A stretch of DNA of 64,000 nt from Paraburkholderia ginsengiterrae (GCF_001645125.1 NZ_LXKA01000011.1:151619-215618), one strand, 5' to 3'. Counted from the stretch's first letter, positions 26,568 to 38,525 are shown. Made by a program: numbers and translations. Notes: a model not told the origin generated them from the letters alone.

Positions 26568-27445
26568 CATTCGAACAATGGATGCGCTCGGTGCTCGAGC
26601 GCGTCGAAACGGCACTCGAACATTACTTGCCGGCCGAGACGACCGAGCCCGCCACCCTGCATGAGGCCATGCGCTATGCGGTGCTGGGCGGCGGCAAGCG
26701 GGTTCGCCCGCTGCTGTGCCATGCGGCCGGCGAGCTGACCGGCGCGCGCGCCGAGTGCCTCGATGCGGCCTCGGCGGCGCTGGAAATGATCCACGTGTAC
26801 TCGCTGGTCCACGACGACATGCCGTGCATGGACGACGACGCGCTGCGCCGTGGCAAGCCTACGGTGCACGTCAAGTATGACGAGGCGACGGCGTTGCTGG
26901 TTGGCGACGCGCTGCAATCGCAGGCGTTCGTCGCGTTGACGTCGGATGTTCTGGCCCCGGGCCAGCAGGCTTCACTCGTGCGTGAACTGGCGCTCGCGAG
27001 CGGCTCGATCGGCATGTGCGGCGGGCAGGCCATCGATCTGGCGAGCGTCGGCCACACACTGACGCGCCCGCAGCTCGAAACCATGCACCGGATGAAAACC
27101 GGCGCCCTGCTGCGTGCCGCGGTGCGCATGGGCGCGCTGGCGGGCGAAACGCCGGACGCGGTCGCGATGCGTTCGCTGGACGCGTATTCGGCTGCTGTCG
27201 GCCTCGCGTTTCAGGTCGTCGACGACATTCTCGACGTCACGACCGATTCCGCGACGCTCGGCAAAACGGCGGGTAAGGACGCGAAGGACGGCAAGCCGAC
27301 CTACGTGTCGATCATTGGGCTCGACGCGTCGCGCGCGCTCGCAGCCCAGCTGCGCAGCGACGCGCACGCTGCCTTGGCGCCGTTCGGCGCACGGGCGCAG
27401 CGTCTTGCCGAATTGGCCGACCTGGTGGTGAACCGGGTTAGCTGA
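26564..27445 (+). CDS. ispA: Farnesyl diphosphate synthase
   Basis: A 293-residue polyprenyl synthetase making farnesyl diphosphate from IPP and DMAPP/GPP. The first aspartate-rich motif is [18 protein letters not shown] and the second is [32 protein letters not shown] binds IPP. It overlaps xseB by 4 nt and is followed by dxs after 85 bp, a standard isoprenoid cluster that links precursor formation and chain extension. Confidence 0.95.
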   Translation: MTFEQWMRSVLERVETALEHYLPAETTEPATLHEAMRYAVLGGGKRVRPLLCHAAGELTGARAECLDAASAALEMIHVYSLVHDDMPCMDDDALRRGKPTVHVKYDEATALLVGDALQSQAFVALTSDVLAPGQQASLVRELALASGSIGMCGGQAIDLASVGHTLTRPQLETMHRMKTGALLRAAVRMGALAGETPDAVAMRSLDAYSAAVGLAFQVVDDILDVTTDSATLGKTAGKDAKDGKPTYVSIIGLDASRALAAQLRSDAHAALAPFGARAQRLAELADLVVNRVS

Positions 27446-27530
27446 ACGCGAAAGCCCGCCGCCGCGCACCTTCTTGACGAGGTGCATGTATGAAGTGCGG
27501 GCGCGTAAGTTTTCCTACAATGGAACGACG

Positions 27531-29438
27531 ATGTACGACTTGCTGAAAACTATAGACGACCCGGCAGCTCTGCGCCGCCTCGATCGCCGCCAATTGCAAC
27601 CGCTTGCTGACGAGTTGCGTGCCTTCGTGCTCGACAGCGTGTCGCAGACAGGCGGCCATCTTTCGTCCAACCTCGGCACGGTCGAGTTGACCATTGCTCT
27701 GCATTATGTGTTCGACACGCCGCACGACCGGATCGTCTGGGACGTCGGCCATCAAACCTATCCGCACAAGATCCTGACGGGCCGCCGCGAGCAGATGCAT
27801 ACGCTGCGTCAGCTCGGCGGCATCTCGGGATTCCCGAAGCGTGACGAGTCCGAATACGACACCTTCGGCACCGCGCATTCCAGCACCTCGATTTCGGCCG
27901 CGCTCGGCATGGCGGTCGCGAGCAAGCTGCAGGGTGACAACCGCATGGGCATCGCCGTGATCGGCGATGGCGCGATGACGGCCGGCATGGCCTTCGAAGC
28001 GATGAACAACGCCGGTGTCGAAGACGACGTGCCGCTGCTGGTCATCCTGAACGACAACGACATGTCGATTTCGCCGCCGGTCGGCGCGCTGAACCGCCAT
28101 CTGGCGCGTCTGATGTCCGGCCGCTTCTACGCCGCCGCGCGCGCGGGCGTCGAGCGCGTGCTGCGCGTCGCACCGCCTATGCTCGATCTCGCCCGCAAGC
28201 TCGAAGAGCACGCGAAGGGCATGATCGTGCCGGCCACGCTCTTCGAAGAGTTCGGCTTCAACTACATCGGTCCGATCGACGGCCACGACCTCGATTCGCT
28301 GATCCCCACGTTGCAGAACATCAAGGAACTGCGCGGTCCGCAATTCCTTCACGTCGTGACGAAGAAGGGCCAGGGCTACAAGCTGGCCGAGGCAGATCCG
28401 GTGCTGTACCACGGCCCGGGCAAGTTCAATCCGGCAGAAGGCATCAAGCCGGCAACCACGCCGTCGAAGAAGACCTACACGCAGGTGTTCGGCGAATGGC
28501 TGTGCGACGCCGCCGAACTGGACGCACGCGTGGTCGGTATCACGCCGGCCATGCGTGAAGGCTCGGGCATGGTCGAGTTCGAGAAGCGCTACCCGGATCG
28601 CTATTTCGACGTGGGCATTGCCGAACAGCACGCGGTAACGTTCGCCGGCGGCCTGGCGGCGGAAGGCATGAAGCCGGTGGTCGCGATCTACTCGACCTTC
28701 CTGCAACGCGCTTACGACCAGCTGATCCACGACGTCGCGCTGCAGAACCTGCCGGTGGTGTTCGCGATCGACCGCGCGGGTCTGGTCGGCGCGGACGGCG
28801 CGACGCACGCGGGTGCTTACGACCTGGCGTTCATGCGCTGCATCCCGAACATGACGGTGATGGCGCCCGCGGACGAAAACGAGTGCCGCCAGATGTTGTA
28901 CACCGCCTTGCAGCAGCCGAATCCGACGGCCGTGCGCTATCCGCGTGGCGCCGGCACGGGTGTGGCAACGGTCAAGCAGATGGCGGCGCTGCCGCTCGGC
29001 AAGGGCGAGGTGCGTCGCGAAACGTCGCAGCCGGCTGGCAAGCGCATTGCGATCCTGGCTTTCGGCACGATGGTGGCGCCGTCGCTGGCGGCTGCCGAGC
29101 AACTGGACGCCACGGTTGCGAACATGCGCTTCGTGAAGCCGCTGGACGCCGATCTGGTTCGTCACCTGGCCGAAACGCACGACGCCATCGTCACGGTCGA
29201 AGAAGGCTGTGTGATGGGCGGCGCGGGTTCAGCGTGCGTCGAAGCCCTGCTTGAAAGTGGCGTAATGCGGCCCGTGCTGCAATTGGGCCTCCCCGACCGG
29301 TTCATCGATCACGGGGATCCGGCCAAGCTGCTGGCTGCGTGCGGTCTCGACGCAGCGGGTATCACGAAGTCGATCCGCGAACGCTTTCTGTCGAGCGGCG
29401 CAGTCGGCGCTCAGTCGTCGGTGAAGCGCGTCGCGTAA
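27531..29438 (+). CDS. dxs: 1-deoxy-D-xylulose-5-phosphate synthase
   Basis: The first, thiamine-diphosphate-dependent step of the MEP isoprenoid pathway: pyruvate plus glyceraldehyde 3-phosphate to DXP. The 635-residue length is standard. Motifs include [20 protein letters not shown], the TPP/Mg site [20 protein letters not shown] then [18 protein letters not shown], and the pyrimidine region [19 protein letters not shown]. The start is ATG 27531 ([15 protein letters not shown]). It follows ispA and precedes folE2 after a 233-bp gap with two hairpins. Confidence 0.95.
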   Translation: MYDLLKTIDDPAALRRLDRRQLQPLADELRAFVLDSVSQTGGHLSSNLGTVELTIALHYVFDTPHDRIVWDVGHQTYPHKILTGRREQMHTLRQLGGISGFPKRDESEYDTFGTAHSSTSISAALGMAVASKLQGDNRMGIAVIGDGAMTAGMAFEAMNNAGVEDDVPLLVILNDNDMSISPPVGALNRHLARLMSGRFYAAARAGVERVLRVAPPMLDLARKLEEHAKGMIVPATLFEEFGFNYIGPIDGHDLDSLIPTLQNIKELRGPQFLHVVTKKGQGYKLAEADPVLYHGPGKFNPAEGIKPATTPSKKTYTQVFGEWLCDAAELDARVVGITPAMREGSGMVEFEKRYPDRYFDVGIAEQHAVTFAGGLAAEGMKPVVAIYSTFLQRAYDQLIHDVALQNLPVVFAIDRAGLVGADGATHAGAYDLAFMRCIPNMTVMAPADENECRQMLYTALQQPNPTAVRYPRGAGTGVATVKQMAALPLGKGEVRRETSQPAGKRIAILAFGTMVAPSLAAAEQLDATVANMRFVKPLDADLVRHLAETHDAIVTVEEGCVMGGAGSACVEALLESGVMRPVLQLGLPDRFIDHGDPAKLLAACGLDAAGITKSIRERFLSSGAVGAQSSVKRVA

Positions 29439-29501
29439 CGCGTTGCCGCTTGCCGGGCCGTCGCGGTGCTATGGCGGCCATAGCAATCTTCAACTTGAAT
29501 C

Positions 29502-29545
29502 GATGGGCCTTCAGGCCCATCATCCAACGCCGGCAGGGGCCGGCG
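29502..29545. other. Two tandem GC-rich hairpins in the folE2 leader
   Basis: GATGGGCC-TTCA-GGCCCATC (29502-29521) and CGCCGGC-AGGG-GCCGGCG (29528-29545) are 8-bp and 7-bp perfect stems, six bases apart, between dxs and folE2. Neither has a T-run. They could be an attenuator, an mRNA processing site or a weak terminator of dxs. Confidence 0.55.
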
Positions 29546-29671
29546 TTCGCCGTTGCGTGCGTTGATCCGCGCGGCCGCCGAGAGCGCCCGAACCTGTCGC
29601 TGCGCGACAGCGCATTCGCGGGAGCGCGAACCCTTTGGGGCAGCCCGGCGTTTTCCTGAAAGGACAAGATA

Positions 29672-30478
29672 ATGAATCAGATGAACCCCGCCTTTGTGAT
29701 GCCCGACGTGCAAAGCACGCCCGACACGCGTCAGATCCCGATTCAGCGGGTTGGCGTGAAGGCCGTGCGTCATCCGTTGACGGTGCGCACACAAGGCGGC
29801 GAGGTGCAGCCTTCGGTCGGTACGTGGAATCTCGACGTGCATCTGCCGGCTGAGCAGAAGGGCACGCACATGTCGCGTTTCGTTGCACTGCTCGAAGAGA
29901 ACAAGGCGCCGCTCGAACCGGCTACGTTCCGCACCATGCTCGCCGCGATGCTCGAGAAGCTCGAAGCCGAGGCGGGCCGCATCGAAGTGTCGTTCCCTTA
30001 CTTCGTGAACAAGACCGCGCCGGTTTCGGGCGTGCAGAGCCTGCTCGACTACGAAGTCACGCTGACGGGCGAGATCCGCAATGGCGCGACGCGGCTGTTC
30101 CTGAAGGTGCTGGTGCCGGTCACGAGCCTTTGCCCGTGCTCGAAGAAAATCTCGCAGTACGGCGCGCACAATCAGCGTTCGCACGTCACGATCAACGCCG
30201 AACTGGCGGGCGAGATTGCGGTGGAAGAGCTGATCCGTATCGCCGAGGAAGAAGCTTCGTGCGAACTGTGGGGCATGCTCAAGCGTCCGGACGAAAAGTT
30301 CGTCACCGAGCGCGCGTATGAGAACCCGAAGTTCGTCGAGGACCTGGTGCGCGACGTCGCGCAGCGTCTGAATGCGGACGAGCGGGTGGTTGCCTATGTG
30401 CTCGAAGCCGAGAACTTCGAGTCGATCCACAATCACAGCGCGTATGCGGTGATCGAGCGGGACAAGCGGGTGGCCTGA
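29672..30478 (+). CDS. folE2: GTP cyclohydrolase FolE2 (type IB)
   Basis: A 268-residue type IB GTP cyclohydrolase, which converts GTP to dihydroneopterin triphosphate for folate and related pterins. The metal-binding cysteine loop is [20 protein letters not shown]. Other family markers are [20 protein letters not shown] and [20 protein letters not shown]. The C-terminal [20 protein letters not shown] fits as well. In several bacteria FolE2 replaces zinc-dependent FolE during zinc limitation; no Zur-type site was recognised here. AAAGGA lies before the ATG. Confidence 0.93.
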   Translation: MNQMNPAFVMPDVQSTPDTRQIPIQRVGVKAVRHPLTVRTQGGEVQPSVGTWNLDVHLPAEQKGTHMSRFVALLEENKAPLEPATFRTMLAAMLEKLEAEAGRIEVSFPYFVNKTAPVSGVQSLLDYEVTLTGEIRNGATRLFLKVLVPVTSLCPCSKKISQYGAHNQRSHVTINAELAGEIAVEELIRIAEEEASCELWGMLKRPDEKFVTERAYENPKFVEDLVRDVAQRLNADERVVAYVLEAENFESIHNHSAYAVIERDKRVA

Positions 30479-30502
30479 TACCGGCGCTCGCTGAATGCAT
30501 GA

Positions 30503-30532
30503 AAAAAAACCGCTTCGAGAAGCGGTTTTTTT
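30503..30532. terminator. Bidirectional terminator between folE2 and tsaD
   Basis: AACCGCTT-CGAG-AAGCGGTT stem (30508-30527) is flanked by an A-run on the left and a T-run on the right, so it can end transcription from both convergent genes. Confidence 0.93.
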
Positions 30533-30552
30533 ACGGCCCAACACGGTGAAAC

Positions 30553-31581
30553 TCAGCGTGCGAGGGAGGTCAGATCCCAGCGCGGCTTCACTGTGAACGC
30601 ATAGTCTTTGCCCGCTTGATCGGGCCAGCGTTTCAGCCGCAGGGCGCCGGCCAGCGCGATCATCGCGCCGTTGTCCGTGCACAGTGACAGATCCGGATAG
30701 TGCACGTAGAAATTACGCTTCTGCGCGGCCGCGGAAAGCGCCTCGCGCAATTGCCGGTTCGCACCGACACCGCCCGCCACGACCAATCGGTTGAGCTTCG
30801 TTTTCTTCAACGCAGCCAATGACTTCGTGGCCAGCACGTCCACTGCCGCATCGACGAAACCACGCGCCAGATCGGCTTTCGCCTGCTCGCAGATATTCGC
30901 GCCGCCGAGCTTTTTCGCGTGCGTGAGGACCGCTGTCTTCAGGCCGCTGAAGCTGAAATCGAGGTCGCCGGAATGCAGCATCGGGCGTGGCAGGACGACC
31001 GCGCCGGGTGTGCCGAATTCAGCCATGCGGGAGACTTCCGGGCCGCCCGGATAACCGAGGCCGAGCAGCTTGGCGGTTTTGTCGAACGCCTCTCCGGCCG
31101 CGTCGTCGAGCGTTTCGCCGAGCGTCTCGTAGACGCCCACGTCCGTCACGCGCATCAATTGCGTATGGCCGCCGGATACCAGCAGCGCGACAAACGGAAA
31201 AGGCGGCGGCTCATCCACCAGCAGCGGCGACAGCAAATGCCCTTCAAGGTGATGGATGCCGATGGTCGGCTTGTCCCACGCCATGGCCAGCGAATTGGCG
31301 ACGCTCGCGCCCACCAGTAGCGCGCCCGCGAGCCCCGGCCCTTGCGTGTAGGCGATCGCGTCGATGTCGGAGCGGACTGAGCCGGCACGCTCCATCACCT
31401 CTTCGAGCAGCGGCAGCGCCCGCCGGATGTGATCGCGCGACGCCAGTTCCGGCACCACGCCGCCGTACTCCCGATGCATCGCAATTTGCGAATGCAGCGC
31501 GTGCGCGAGCAGGCCGCGCTCCGTGTCGTAGAGCGCGAGACCGGTTTCGTCGCAGGAGCTTTCGATGCCGAGAACGAGCAT
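30553..31581 (-). CDS. tsaD: tRNA threonylcarbamoyladenosine transferase TsaD
   Basis: TsaD transfers the threonylcarbamoyl group to A37 of ANN-decoding tRNAs (t6A), working with TsaB, TsaC and TsaE. The 342-residue product has the ASKHA fold: [20 protein letters not shown], the metal-binding [11 protein letters not shown] (HxxxH) and [17 protein letters not shown]. The later [18 protein letters not shown] and [14 protein letters not shown] also fit. ATG 31581 is chosen because the family starts at MLVLGIE. Its divergence from the gene set leading to rpsU-dnaG-rpoD recalls the E. coli arrangement. Confidence 0.95.
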   Translation of the reverse strand: MLVLGIESSCDETGLALYDTERGLLAHALHSQIAMHREYGGVVPELASRDHIRRALPLLEEVMERAGSVRSDIDAIAYTQGPGLAGALLVGASVANSLAMAWDKPTIGIHHLEGHLLSPLLVDEPPPFPFVALLVSGGHTQLMRVTDVGVYETLGETLDDAAGEAFDKTAKLLGLGYPGGPEVSRMAEFGTPGAVVLPRPMLHSGDLDFSFSGLKTAVLTHAKKLGGANICEQAKADLARGFVDAAVDVLATKSLAALKKTKLNRLVVAGGVGANRQLREALSAAAQKRNFYVHYPDLSLCTDNGAMIALAGALRLKRWPDQAGKDYAFTVKPRWDLTSLAR

Positions 31582-31703
31582 GATGGGTGGTCGTGAGCCG
31601 ACGCGCGAGTAACGGCGCGCCGGCTTCGGAAATTGAAGAGGCAAGCCTGAAAGTATAGCAGCGCGGGCAAAGCGCCGCCGAGGCGCAGGTACAATGCGGC
31701 CCC

Positions 31704-32921
31704 ATGGAATCCTTCGATATCGCGGTAATCGGCGCAGGCGCGGCCGGCATGATGTGCGCGGCCGTGGCCGGGCAGATCGGCCGTCGCGTGGTGCTGATCG
31801 ACCACTCGCAGCGCCTCGCGGAGAAAATCCGCATCTCCGGCGGCGGCCGCTGCAATTTCACGAATCTGTACGCCGGGCCGGCGAATTATCTGTCGGCCAA
31901 TCCTCATTTCTGCCGCTCGGCGCTCGCGCGCTATACGCCGCGCGACTTCATGGCGCTGCTCAAGCGCCATCATGTGACGTGGCACGAGAAGCACAAAGGC
32001 CAGCTGTTTTGCGACCAGTCGAGCGACGCAGTCATCAATGTGCTGAAGCACGAGTGTGACGCCGGCCGCGTGGCCTGGCGCACGCCTCTGGCGGTCGAGC
32101 AGGTGCGGCGCAGCGACGAAGGGCGGTACACACTGGATACGCAGTCGGGCCCGATCACCGCCCGTGCGCTGGTGATCGCGACCGGCGGCCTGTCGATCCC
32201 CAAGATCGGCGCGACCGATTTTGCCTATCGCCTCGCCAAGCAGTTTGGCCACAAGCTGATCGACACCCGTCCCGCGCTGGTCCCTCTGACCTTTGCGGCA
32301 GCCGACTGGGAGCCGTTCGCGGCGCTATCGGGCGTGTCGCTCGAAGTGCAACTCGCGACCGGCAACAAGAAGACCGGGGCCGACTTCAACGAAGATCTGC
32401 TGTTGACCCATCGCGGCCTGTCCGGTCCAGGTGTCCTGCAGATATCAAGCTACTGGCAGCCGGGCGAGCCGATCCACGTCAACCTGCTGCCGGAGCAGGA
32501 CGCCACGGCGGCTTTGCTGGAAGCGAAAACCGGCACGAAACGCCAGATCGCCAATCTGCTGTCGGAGTGGGTGCCGCAGCGGCTCGCCCACGTCTGGCTG
32601 GACACCCACCAGATTCCCGCCGACGCCCGCGTAGCCGATTTGCCGGACAAGACCCTGCGTCGCGTCGGTGAGGCGCTGTCGCGCTGGACGCTCACCCCGA
32701 ACGGCACCGAAGGCTATCGCAAGGCCGAAGTGACGCGCGGCGGCGTCGACACGCGCGACCTGTCGTCCACGACGATGATGAGCGCCCGGGCGCCCGGGCT
32801 GTACTTTATCGGCGAGGCGGTCGACGTCACGGGGTGGCTCGGCGGCTACAATTTCCAATGGGCGTGGGCCTCGGGCGTGGCGGCCGGAGAGGCCGCCGCG
32901 GAGTACGTTCTGGGGGCTTGA
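31704..32921 (+). CDS. BaiN/HI0933-family FAD-dependent oxidoreductase
   Basis: A 405-residue flavoprotein. The dinucleotide-binding motif is [20 protein letters not shown], then [11 protein letters not shown], the family signature. It is followed by [20 protein letters not shown] and ends [20 protein letters not shown] then [18 protein letters not shown]. Members include BaiN, an oxidoreductase of bile-acid metabolism, but the substrate of proteobacterial homologues is not known. It is divergent from tsaD (122 bp apart) and is 68 bp upstream of rpsU. Confidence 0.87.
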   Translation: MESFDIAVIGAGAAGMMCAAVAGQIGRRVVLIDHSQRLAEKIRISGGGRCNFTNLYAGPANYLSANPHFCRSALARYTPRDFMALLKRHHVTWHEKHKGQLFCDQSSDAVINVLKHECDAGRVAWRTPLAVEQVRRSDEGRYTLDTQSGPITARALVIATGGLSIPKIGATDFAYRLAKQFGHKLIDTRPALVPLTFAAADWEPFAALSGVSLEVQLATGNKKTGADFNEDLLLTHRGLSGPGVLQISSYWQPGEPIHVNLLPEQDATAALLEAKTGTKRQIANLLSEWVPQRLAHVWLDTHQIPADARVADLPDKTLRRVGEALSRWTLTPNGTEGYRKAEVTRGGVDTRDLSSTTMMSARAPGLYFIGEAVDVTGWLGGYNFQWAWASGVAAGEAAAEYVLGA

Positions 32922-32951
32922 CGGCACACTGGCTTTGTGAGAAAGCTCTGC

Positions 32952-32957
32952 TATACT
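32952..32957 (+). promoter_or_regulatory. -10 element before rpsU
   Basis: TATACT lies 33 bp upstream of the rpsU ATG. A matching -35 is poor (CTGGCT, 17 bp upstream), so the element may be activator-dependent or weak. Confidence 0.4.
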
Positions 32958-32989
32958 CCTGAACCTTTACAAAGTTCCGTTATTGAAAA

Positions 32990-33202
32990 ATGACGACCAT
33001 CCGCGTAAAAGACAACGAGCCGTTTGAAGTCGCCATGCGCCGTTTCAAGCGCACCATGGAGAAAAACGGCTTGCTGACGGAACTTCGCGCTCGCGAGTTT
33101 TACGAAAAGCCTACGGCTGAACGCAAGCGTAAGAAGGCGGCAGCGGTGAAGCGTCATTTCAAGCGTCTGCGTGGCCAGATGCTACCTAAGAAGTTCTACT
33201 GA
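32990..33202 (+). CDS. rpsU: 30S ribosomal protein S21
   Basis: The 70-residue S21, a small basic protein of the 30S platform that helps start translation. It starts [20 protein letters not shown] and ends [20 protein letters not shown]. No clear Shine-Dalgarno sequence precedes the ATG: the upstream bases are GTTATTGAAAA. It heads the macromolecular synthesis operon rpsU-yqeY-dnaG-rpoD. Confidence 0.97.
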   Translation: MTTIRVKDNEPFEVAMRRFKRTMEKNGLLTELRAREFYEKPTAERKRKKAAAVKRHFKRLRGQMLPKKFY

Positions 33203-33209
33203 TTCTGGC

Positions 33210-33333
33210 GTTGCCGCGGTGCCCGTTCAACGGAGCGGCAACATTCAAAACACGGCCCATCGGGCCAGCCGGCAGGGTCGCATCCACTACGCACATTGCG
33301 CCAACCCGCTTGAGGAAGCTGTTCCCAAGCGGG
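33210..33333. other. Two stem-loops between rpsU and yqeY
   Basis: GTTGCCGC/GCGGCAAC (33210-33217, 33235-33242) and CCCGCTTG/CAAGCGGG (33305-33312, 33326-33333) are perfect 8-bp stems with 17- and 13-nt loops. No T-run follows. They would allow partial termination or RNA processing, so that S21 is made in excess of primase and sigma factor, as in E. coli. Confidence 0.55.
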
Positions 33334-33394
33334 CATTCGTGTTGATGCGGTGAGCCTCGCCGGTTTTTCAAATCCCAACGCATTCAGGTGAGTG

Positions 33395-33841
33395 ATGAGT
33401 CTCAAGGACCGGATCAACGACGATATGAAAGCTGCCATGCGGGCACGTGAGACCGAGCGTCTCGGCACGGTCCGCCTGCTGCTCGCCGCTATCAAGCAAC
33501 GCGAAGTCGACGAGCGCGTCACACTCGACGACGCCGCGATCACCGCGGTCGTCGACAAGATGATCAAGCAGCGCAAGGACTCGATCAGCCAGTTCGAAGC
33601 GGCTGGCCGCACGGATCTGGCCGACAAGGAAAAGGCCGAAATGGCGATCTTGTCTGCCTATATGCCGGAACAGATGTCCGAAGCGGAGATCGTTGCCGAA
33701 GTGCAGGCCGCTGTCGCGCAAACGGGCGCTGCCGGCCCGCAGGACATGGGCAAGGTGATGGGCGTGCTCAAGCCGAAGCTGGCCGGCCGTGCCGACATGA
33801 CTGCCGTCTCGGCGCAAGTCAAAGCGGCGCTCTCGAAGTAA
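33395..33841 (+). CDS. GatB/YqeY domain protein
   Basis: A 148-residue YqeY-family protein, related to the tRNA-binding tail of the GatB amidotransferase subunit. Motifs: MSLKDRINDDMKAAMRARET, RLGTVRLLLAAIKQREVDER, IKQRKDSISQFEAAGRTDLA then KEKAEMAILSAYMPEQMSE and the C-terminal QDMGKVMGVLKPKLAGRADM. Its role is not established; it may affect charged-tRNA handling. It is inserted between rpsU and dnaG, a position common in beta- and some gammaproteobacteria. Confidence 0.92.
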   Translation: MSLKDRINDDMKAAMRARETERLGTVRLLLAAIKQREVDERVTLDDAAITAVVDKMIKQRKDSISQFEAAGRTDLADKEKAEMAILSAYMPEQMSEAEIVAEVQAAVAQTGAAGPQDMGKVMGVLKPKLAGRADMTAVSAQVKAALSK

Positions 33842-33920
33842 ATTCCTGTATTTCCGCGCGGCGCGTGCCGTCGTTCGACACTGCGGGCCGCGCCGAGCTT
33901 TTTAGGTAGCGTGATTTACT

Positions 33921-35792
33921 GTGATTCCACCGTCATTCCTGCAGGATCTGCTCAACCGCGTCGATATTGTCGACGTGGTCGGCCGGTATGTGCAGTTGAA
34001 AAAGGGCGGCGCGAACTTCATGGGGCTGTGCCCGTTCCACAACGAAAAAAGCCCCTCGTTTACGGTTAGTCCGACTAAACAGTTCTATCACTGCTTCGGC
34101 TGCGGTGCGCATGGTACGGCCATCGGGTTCTTGATGGAGCACGTCGGCTCGTCGTTTCCGGAGGCGGTCAACGAGCTGGCGCAGTCGGTTGGCTTGACCG
34201 TGCCAAACGAACCTTCGCCAGGATATGGCGGTGGTTCGTCAGGCGGCGGCTATGCGCCGGCGGCATCCAAGGCGGTTACCACGGCGCTTTCCGACGTGAT
34301 GCAGACAGCCTGCGACTTTTATCGCAAGCAACTGCGCGGCGCGCCGACCGCGATCCAGTACCTGAAGAAACGGGGCTTGACCGGCGAGATCGCGGCCCGT
34401 TTCGGGCTCGGATATGCGCCGGATGGCTGGCAAAACCTCGAAGCGGCATTTTCGAACTACCGGGACGATTCGCTGGTCGAATCAGGTCTGGTGATCGTCA
34501 GCGAAAAGTCCGATGCACAGGGCCAGAACCGCCGCTACGACCGCTTTCGCGAGCGGATCATGTTCCCGATACGCAATGTGAAGGGGCAGGTGATCGGCTT
34601 TGGCGGCCGCGTACTGGACAGCGGCGAGCCCAAATATTTGAATTCGCCCGAAACGCCGCTATTTAACAAGGGCAGCGAGCTGTACGGGCTGTTCGAGGCG
34701 CGTTTGGCGATTCGCGAGCAGCACTACGTGCTGGTCGTGGAAGGCTACATGGACGTGGTCGCCCTGGCCCAATTGGGGTTCCAGAACGCGGTCGCCACGC
34801 TCGGCACGGCCTGCACGCCGATTCACGTGCAGAAGCTGATGCGCCAGACCGACACGGTCATTTTCAGTTTCGACGGCGATTCGGCCGGCCGGCGCGCCGC
34901 GCGCCGTGCGCTGGACGCCTGTTTGCCGCACGCGGCGGACAACCGGACCATCCGGTTCCTGTTCCTGCCGTCCGAGCACGATCCGGACAGCTACGTGCGT
35001 GAATTCGGCACCGAAGCGTTCGCCGAACAGGTCGAGCGGGCCATGCCGCTGTCGCAGTTCATGCTGAACGAGGTGCTGACCGGCAAGGAACTGGATCAGC
35101 CGGAAGGCAGGGCCCGCGCGCTGTTCGACGCCAAGCCGCTGTTGCAGGCACTGCCGGCCAACGCGCTGCGCGCGCAGATCATGCATATGTTCGCCGACCG
35201 GCTCGACGTGCCGTTCGAGGAAGTCGCCGCGCTTTGCGAGGTCGACGCGCGCATCGCGGCGGCGGCCCGCGCGGCCCCGGCCCGCAAGGATCGGCGCAGT
35301 GTGACCGGGATCGAGGAAAAGACGCTGCGCAACCTGGTGATGCATCCGCGCACGGTGGCCGTGCTCGACGAAGAGGCCGAGCAGGCGCTCCTGACGGTCA
35401 CGCGGCACGGGGAACTGTTCGAGGAAGTGACGACGCATGCGCGTGCGCTGGGCGACTCGGCGGAGTTTCAGCTGTTGTCCGATCTATTGCGAAACGGCGC
35501 TAACGCCCCAACTTTCGAGGAAATCTTTCGCAAAATTCTAGACTATGATGAAAACGTCCGGGATTTGCTGCTGAAGGACCCGGAGGATGCGACCGTCATA
35601 GAGGAACGGCGCGAGCAGGAACGGATCGTCGGAGAAGAGCTGAAGGCAGCCATTCTGAAGATGCGGTATGACGCTTATTGCGATCGTCTCGAGCAACTTT
35701 CGCGGCAATCCCGGCACACGCCGGAGGAGTTTGCGGAGCTGTCGGAGCTCAATCGGAAGCGGGCTGACATGAAGCGTCAGCTGGGTCTGTAA
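33921..35792 (+). CDS. dnaG: DNA primase
   Basis: A 623-residue primase that makes RNA primers at the replication fork. The start is a GTG (MIPPSFLQDLLNRVDIVDVV). The zinc-binding domain has CPFH ... YHCFGCGAHG (CHC2 type). The catalytic TOPRIM domain includes YVLVVEGYMDVVALAQLGF and TVIFSFDGDSAGRRAARRAL. The C-terminal part, from about residue 450, is the helicase-interacting region and is Ala/Glu-rich. It sits between yqeY and rpoD. Confidence 0.96.
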   Translation: MIPPSFLQDLLNRVDIVDVVGRYVQLKKGGANFMGLCPFHNEKSPSFTVSPTKQFYHCFGCGAHGTAIGFLMEHVGSSFPEAVNELAQSVGLTVPNEPSPGYGGGSSGGGYAPAASKAVTTALSDVMQTACDFYRKQLRGAPTAIQYLKKRGLTGEIAARFGLGYAPDGWQNLEAAFSNYRDDSLVESGLVIVSEKSDAQGQNRRYDRFRERIMFPIRNVKGQVIGFGGRVLDSGEPKYLNSPETPLFNKGSELYGLFEARLAIREQHYVLVVEGYMDVVALAQLGFQNAVATLGTACTPIHVQKLMRQTDTVIFSFDGDSAGRRAARRALDACLPHAADNRTIRFLFLPSEHDPDSYVREFGTEAFAEQVERAMPLSQFMLNEVLTGKELDQPEGRARALFDAKPLLQALPANALRAQIMHMFADRLDVPFEEVAALCEVDARIAAAARAAPARKDRRSVTGIEEKTLRNLVMHPRTVAVLDEEAEQALLTVTRHGELFEEVTTHARALGDSAEFQLLSDLLRNGANAPTFEEIFRKILDYDENVRDLLLKDPEDATVIEERREQERIVGEELKAAILKMRYDAYCDRLEQLSRQSRHTPEEFAELSELNRKRADMKRQLGL

Positions 35793-35816
35793 CCGGGAGG
35801 CCGGGAGCCTGGGTGC

Positions 35817-35822
35817 TATAAT
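35817..35822 (+). promoter_or_regulatory. -10 element upstream of rpoD
   Basis: TATAAT at 35817-35822, about 70 bp before rpoD and 25 bp after dnaG. The -35 region is GC-rich (CCGGGA) and weak. A separate rpoD promoter would let sigma levels vary independently of rpsU and dnaG. Confidence 0.45.
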
Positions 35823-35894
35823 AAAAGGTTTCCAGCGGTTTGTTTTTTAAGGGTTTTCCAAGCAAAGGCTAAATGCCAAAAGGCGGGCGATGCG

Positions 35895-38285
<2,391 letters not shown>

Positions 38286-38327
38286 TCGAGGCTGGTGGCC
38301 GATTGACACCGATGTAGTGGTTCGAAG

Positions 38328-38378
38328 GGGCTTTCCAATTGTTTCGCAGTAGCGAAGCGGTTGCGGAAGCCCTTTTTT
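38328..38378 (+). terminator. Rho-independent terminator of the rpsU-rpoD operon
   Basis: GGGCTTtCC (38328-38336) pairs with GGAAGCCC (38365-38372) around an inner TTCGC/GCGAA hairpin, followed by TTTTTT. It lies 43 bp after the rpoD stop. Confidence 0.88.
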
Positions 38379-38388
38379 CGTGTACTAT
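38361..38388 (+). promoter_or_regulatory. Candidate promoter of the tRNA gene
   Basis: TTGCGG (38361-38366), a 16-bp spacer and TACTAT (38383-38388) overlap the arm of the rpoD terminator. The initiation point would be about 45 bp before the tRNA. The match is by eye. Confidence 0.4.
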
Positions 38389-38407
38389 GTCGGCCAATCG
38401 ATGAATC

Positions 38408-38434
38408 GACCCGGCTTTCAGACCGGGTCTTTTT
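38408..38434 (+). terminator. Terminator-like hairpin directly before the tRNA gene
   Basis: GACCCGG (38408-38414) pairs with CCGGGTC (38423-38429) with an 8-nt loop and is followed by TTTTT. It ends 3 nt before the tRNA 5' end, inside the presumed tRNA leader, so it could attenuate tRNA transcription or be a second terminator of rpoD. Confidence 0.65.
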
Positions 38435-38437
38435 CTT

Positions 38438-38525
38438 GGGCCGGACGCCGTGCTGGTTGCAGGCAGCGGACTCATAATCCGCCTCCGAAAGGACACCGTG
38501 GGTTCGACTCCCACCCGGCCCACCA
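38438..38525 (+). tRNA. tRNA with CAU anticodon, Ile2-like anticodon loop and long variable region
   Basis: A full cloverleaf can be drawn: a perfect 7-bp acceptor (GGGCCGG with CCGGCCC), discriminator A, encoded CCA, anticodon stem GCGGA/TCCGC and loop CTCATAA. The T-arm is GTGGG-TTCGACT-CCCAC. The anticodon loop equals that of E. coli tRNA-Ile2, and acceptor pairs C4:G69 and C5:G68 are those reported to favour the lysidine synthetase TilS. Unusual points: A8 and T14 replace the near-universal T8 and A14, the D-stem has only three strong pairs, and the variable region is 15 nt with a TCC-GAAA-GGA mini-hairpin, as in class II tRNAs. Decoding as Ile (AUA) is likely; Met cannot be excluded. Confidence 0.85.

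Noticed and set aside
27438-29180. A 580-codon open frame on the minus strand opposite dxs
   Set aside because: Composition is typical of antisense frames in high-GC genes, and dxs is unambiguous on the plus strand.
38438-38525. Reading the tRNA as a selenocysteine or suppressor tRNA because of the long variable region
   Set aside because: The acceptor is 7 bp, not 8, and the anticodon by stem pairing is CAU, not UCA or CUA.
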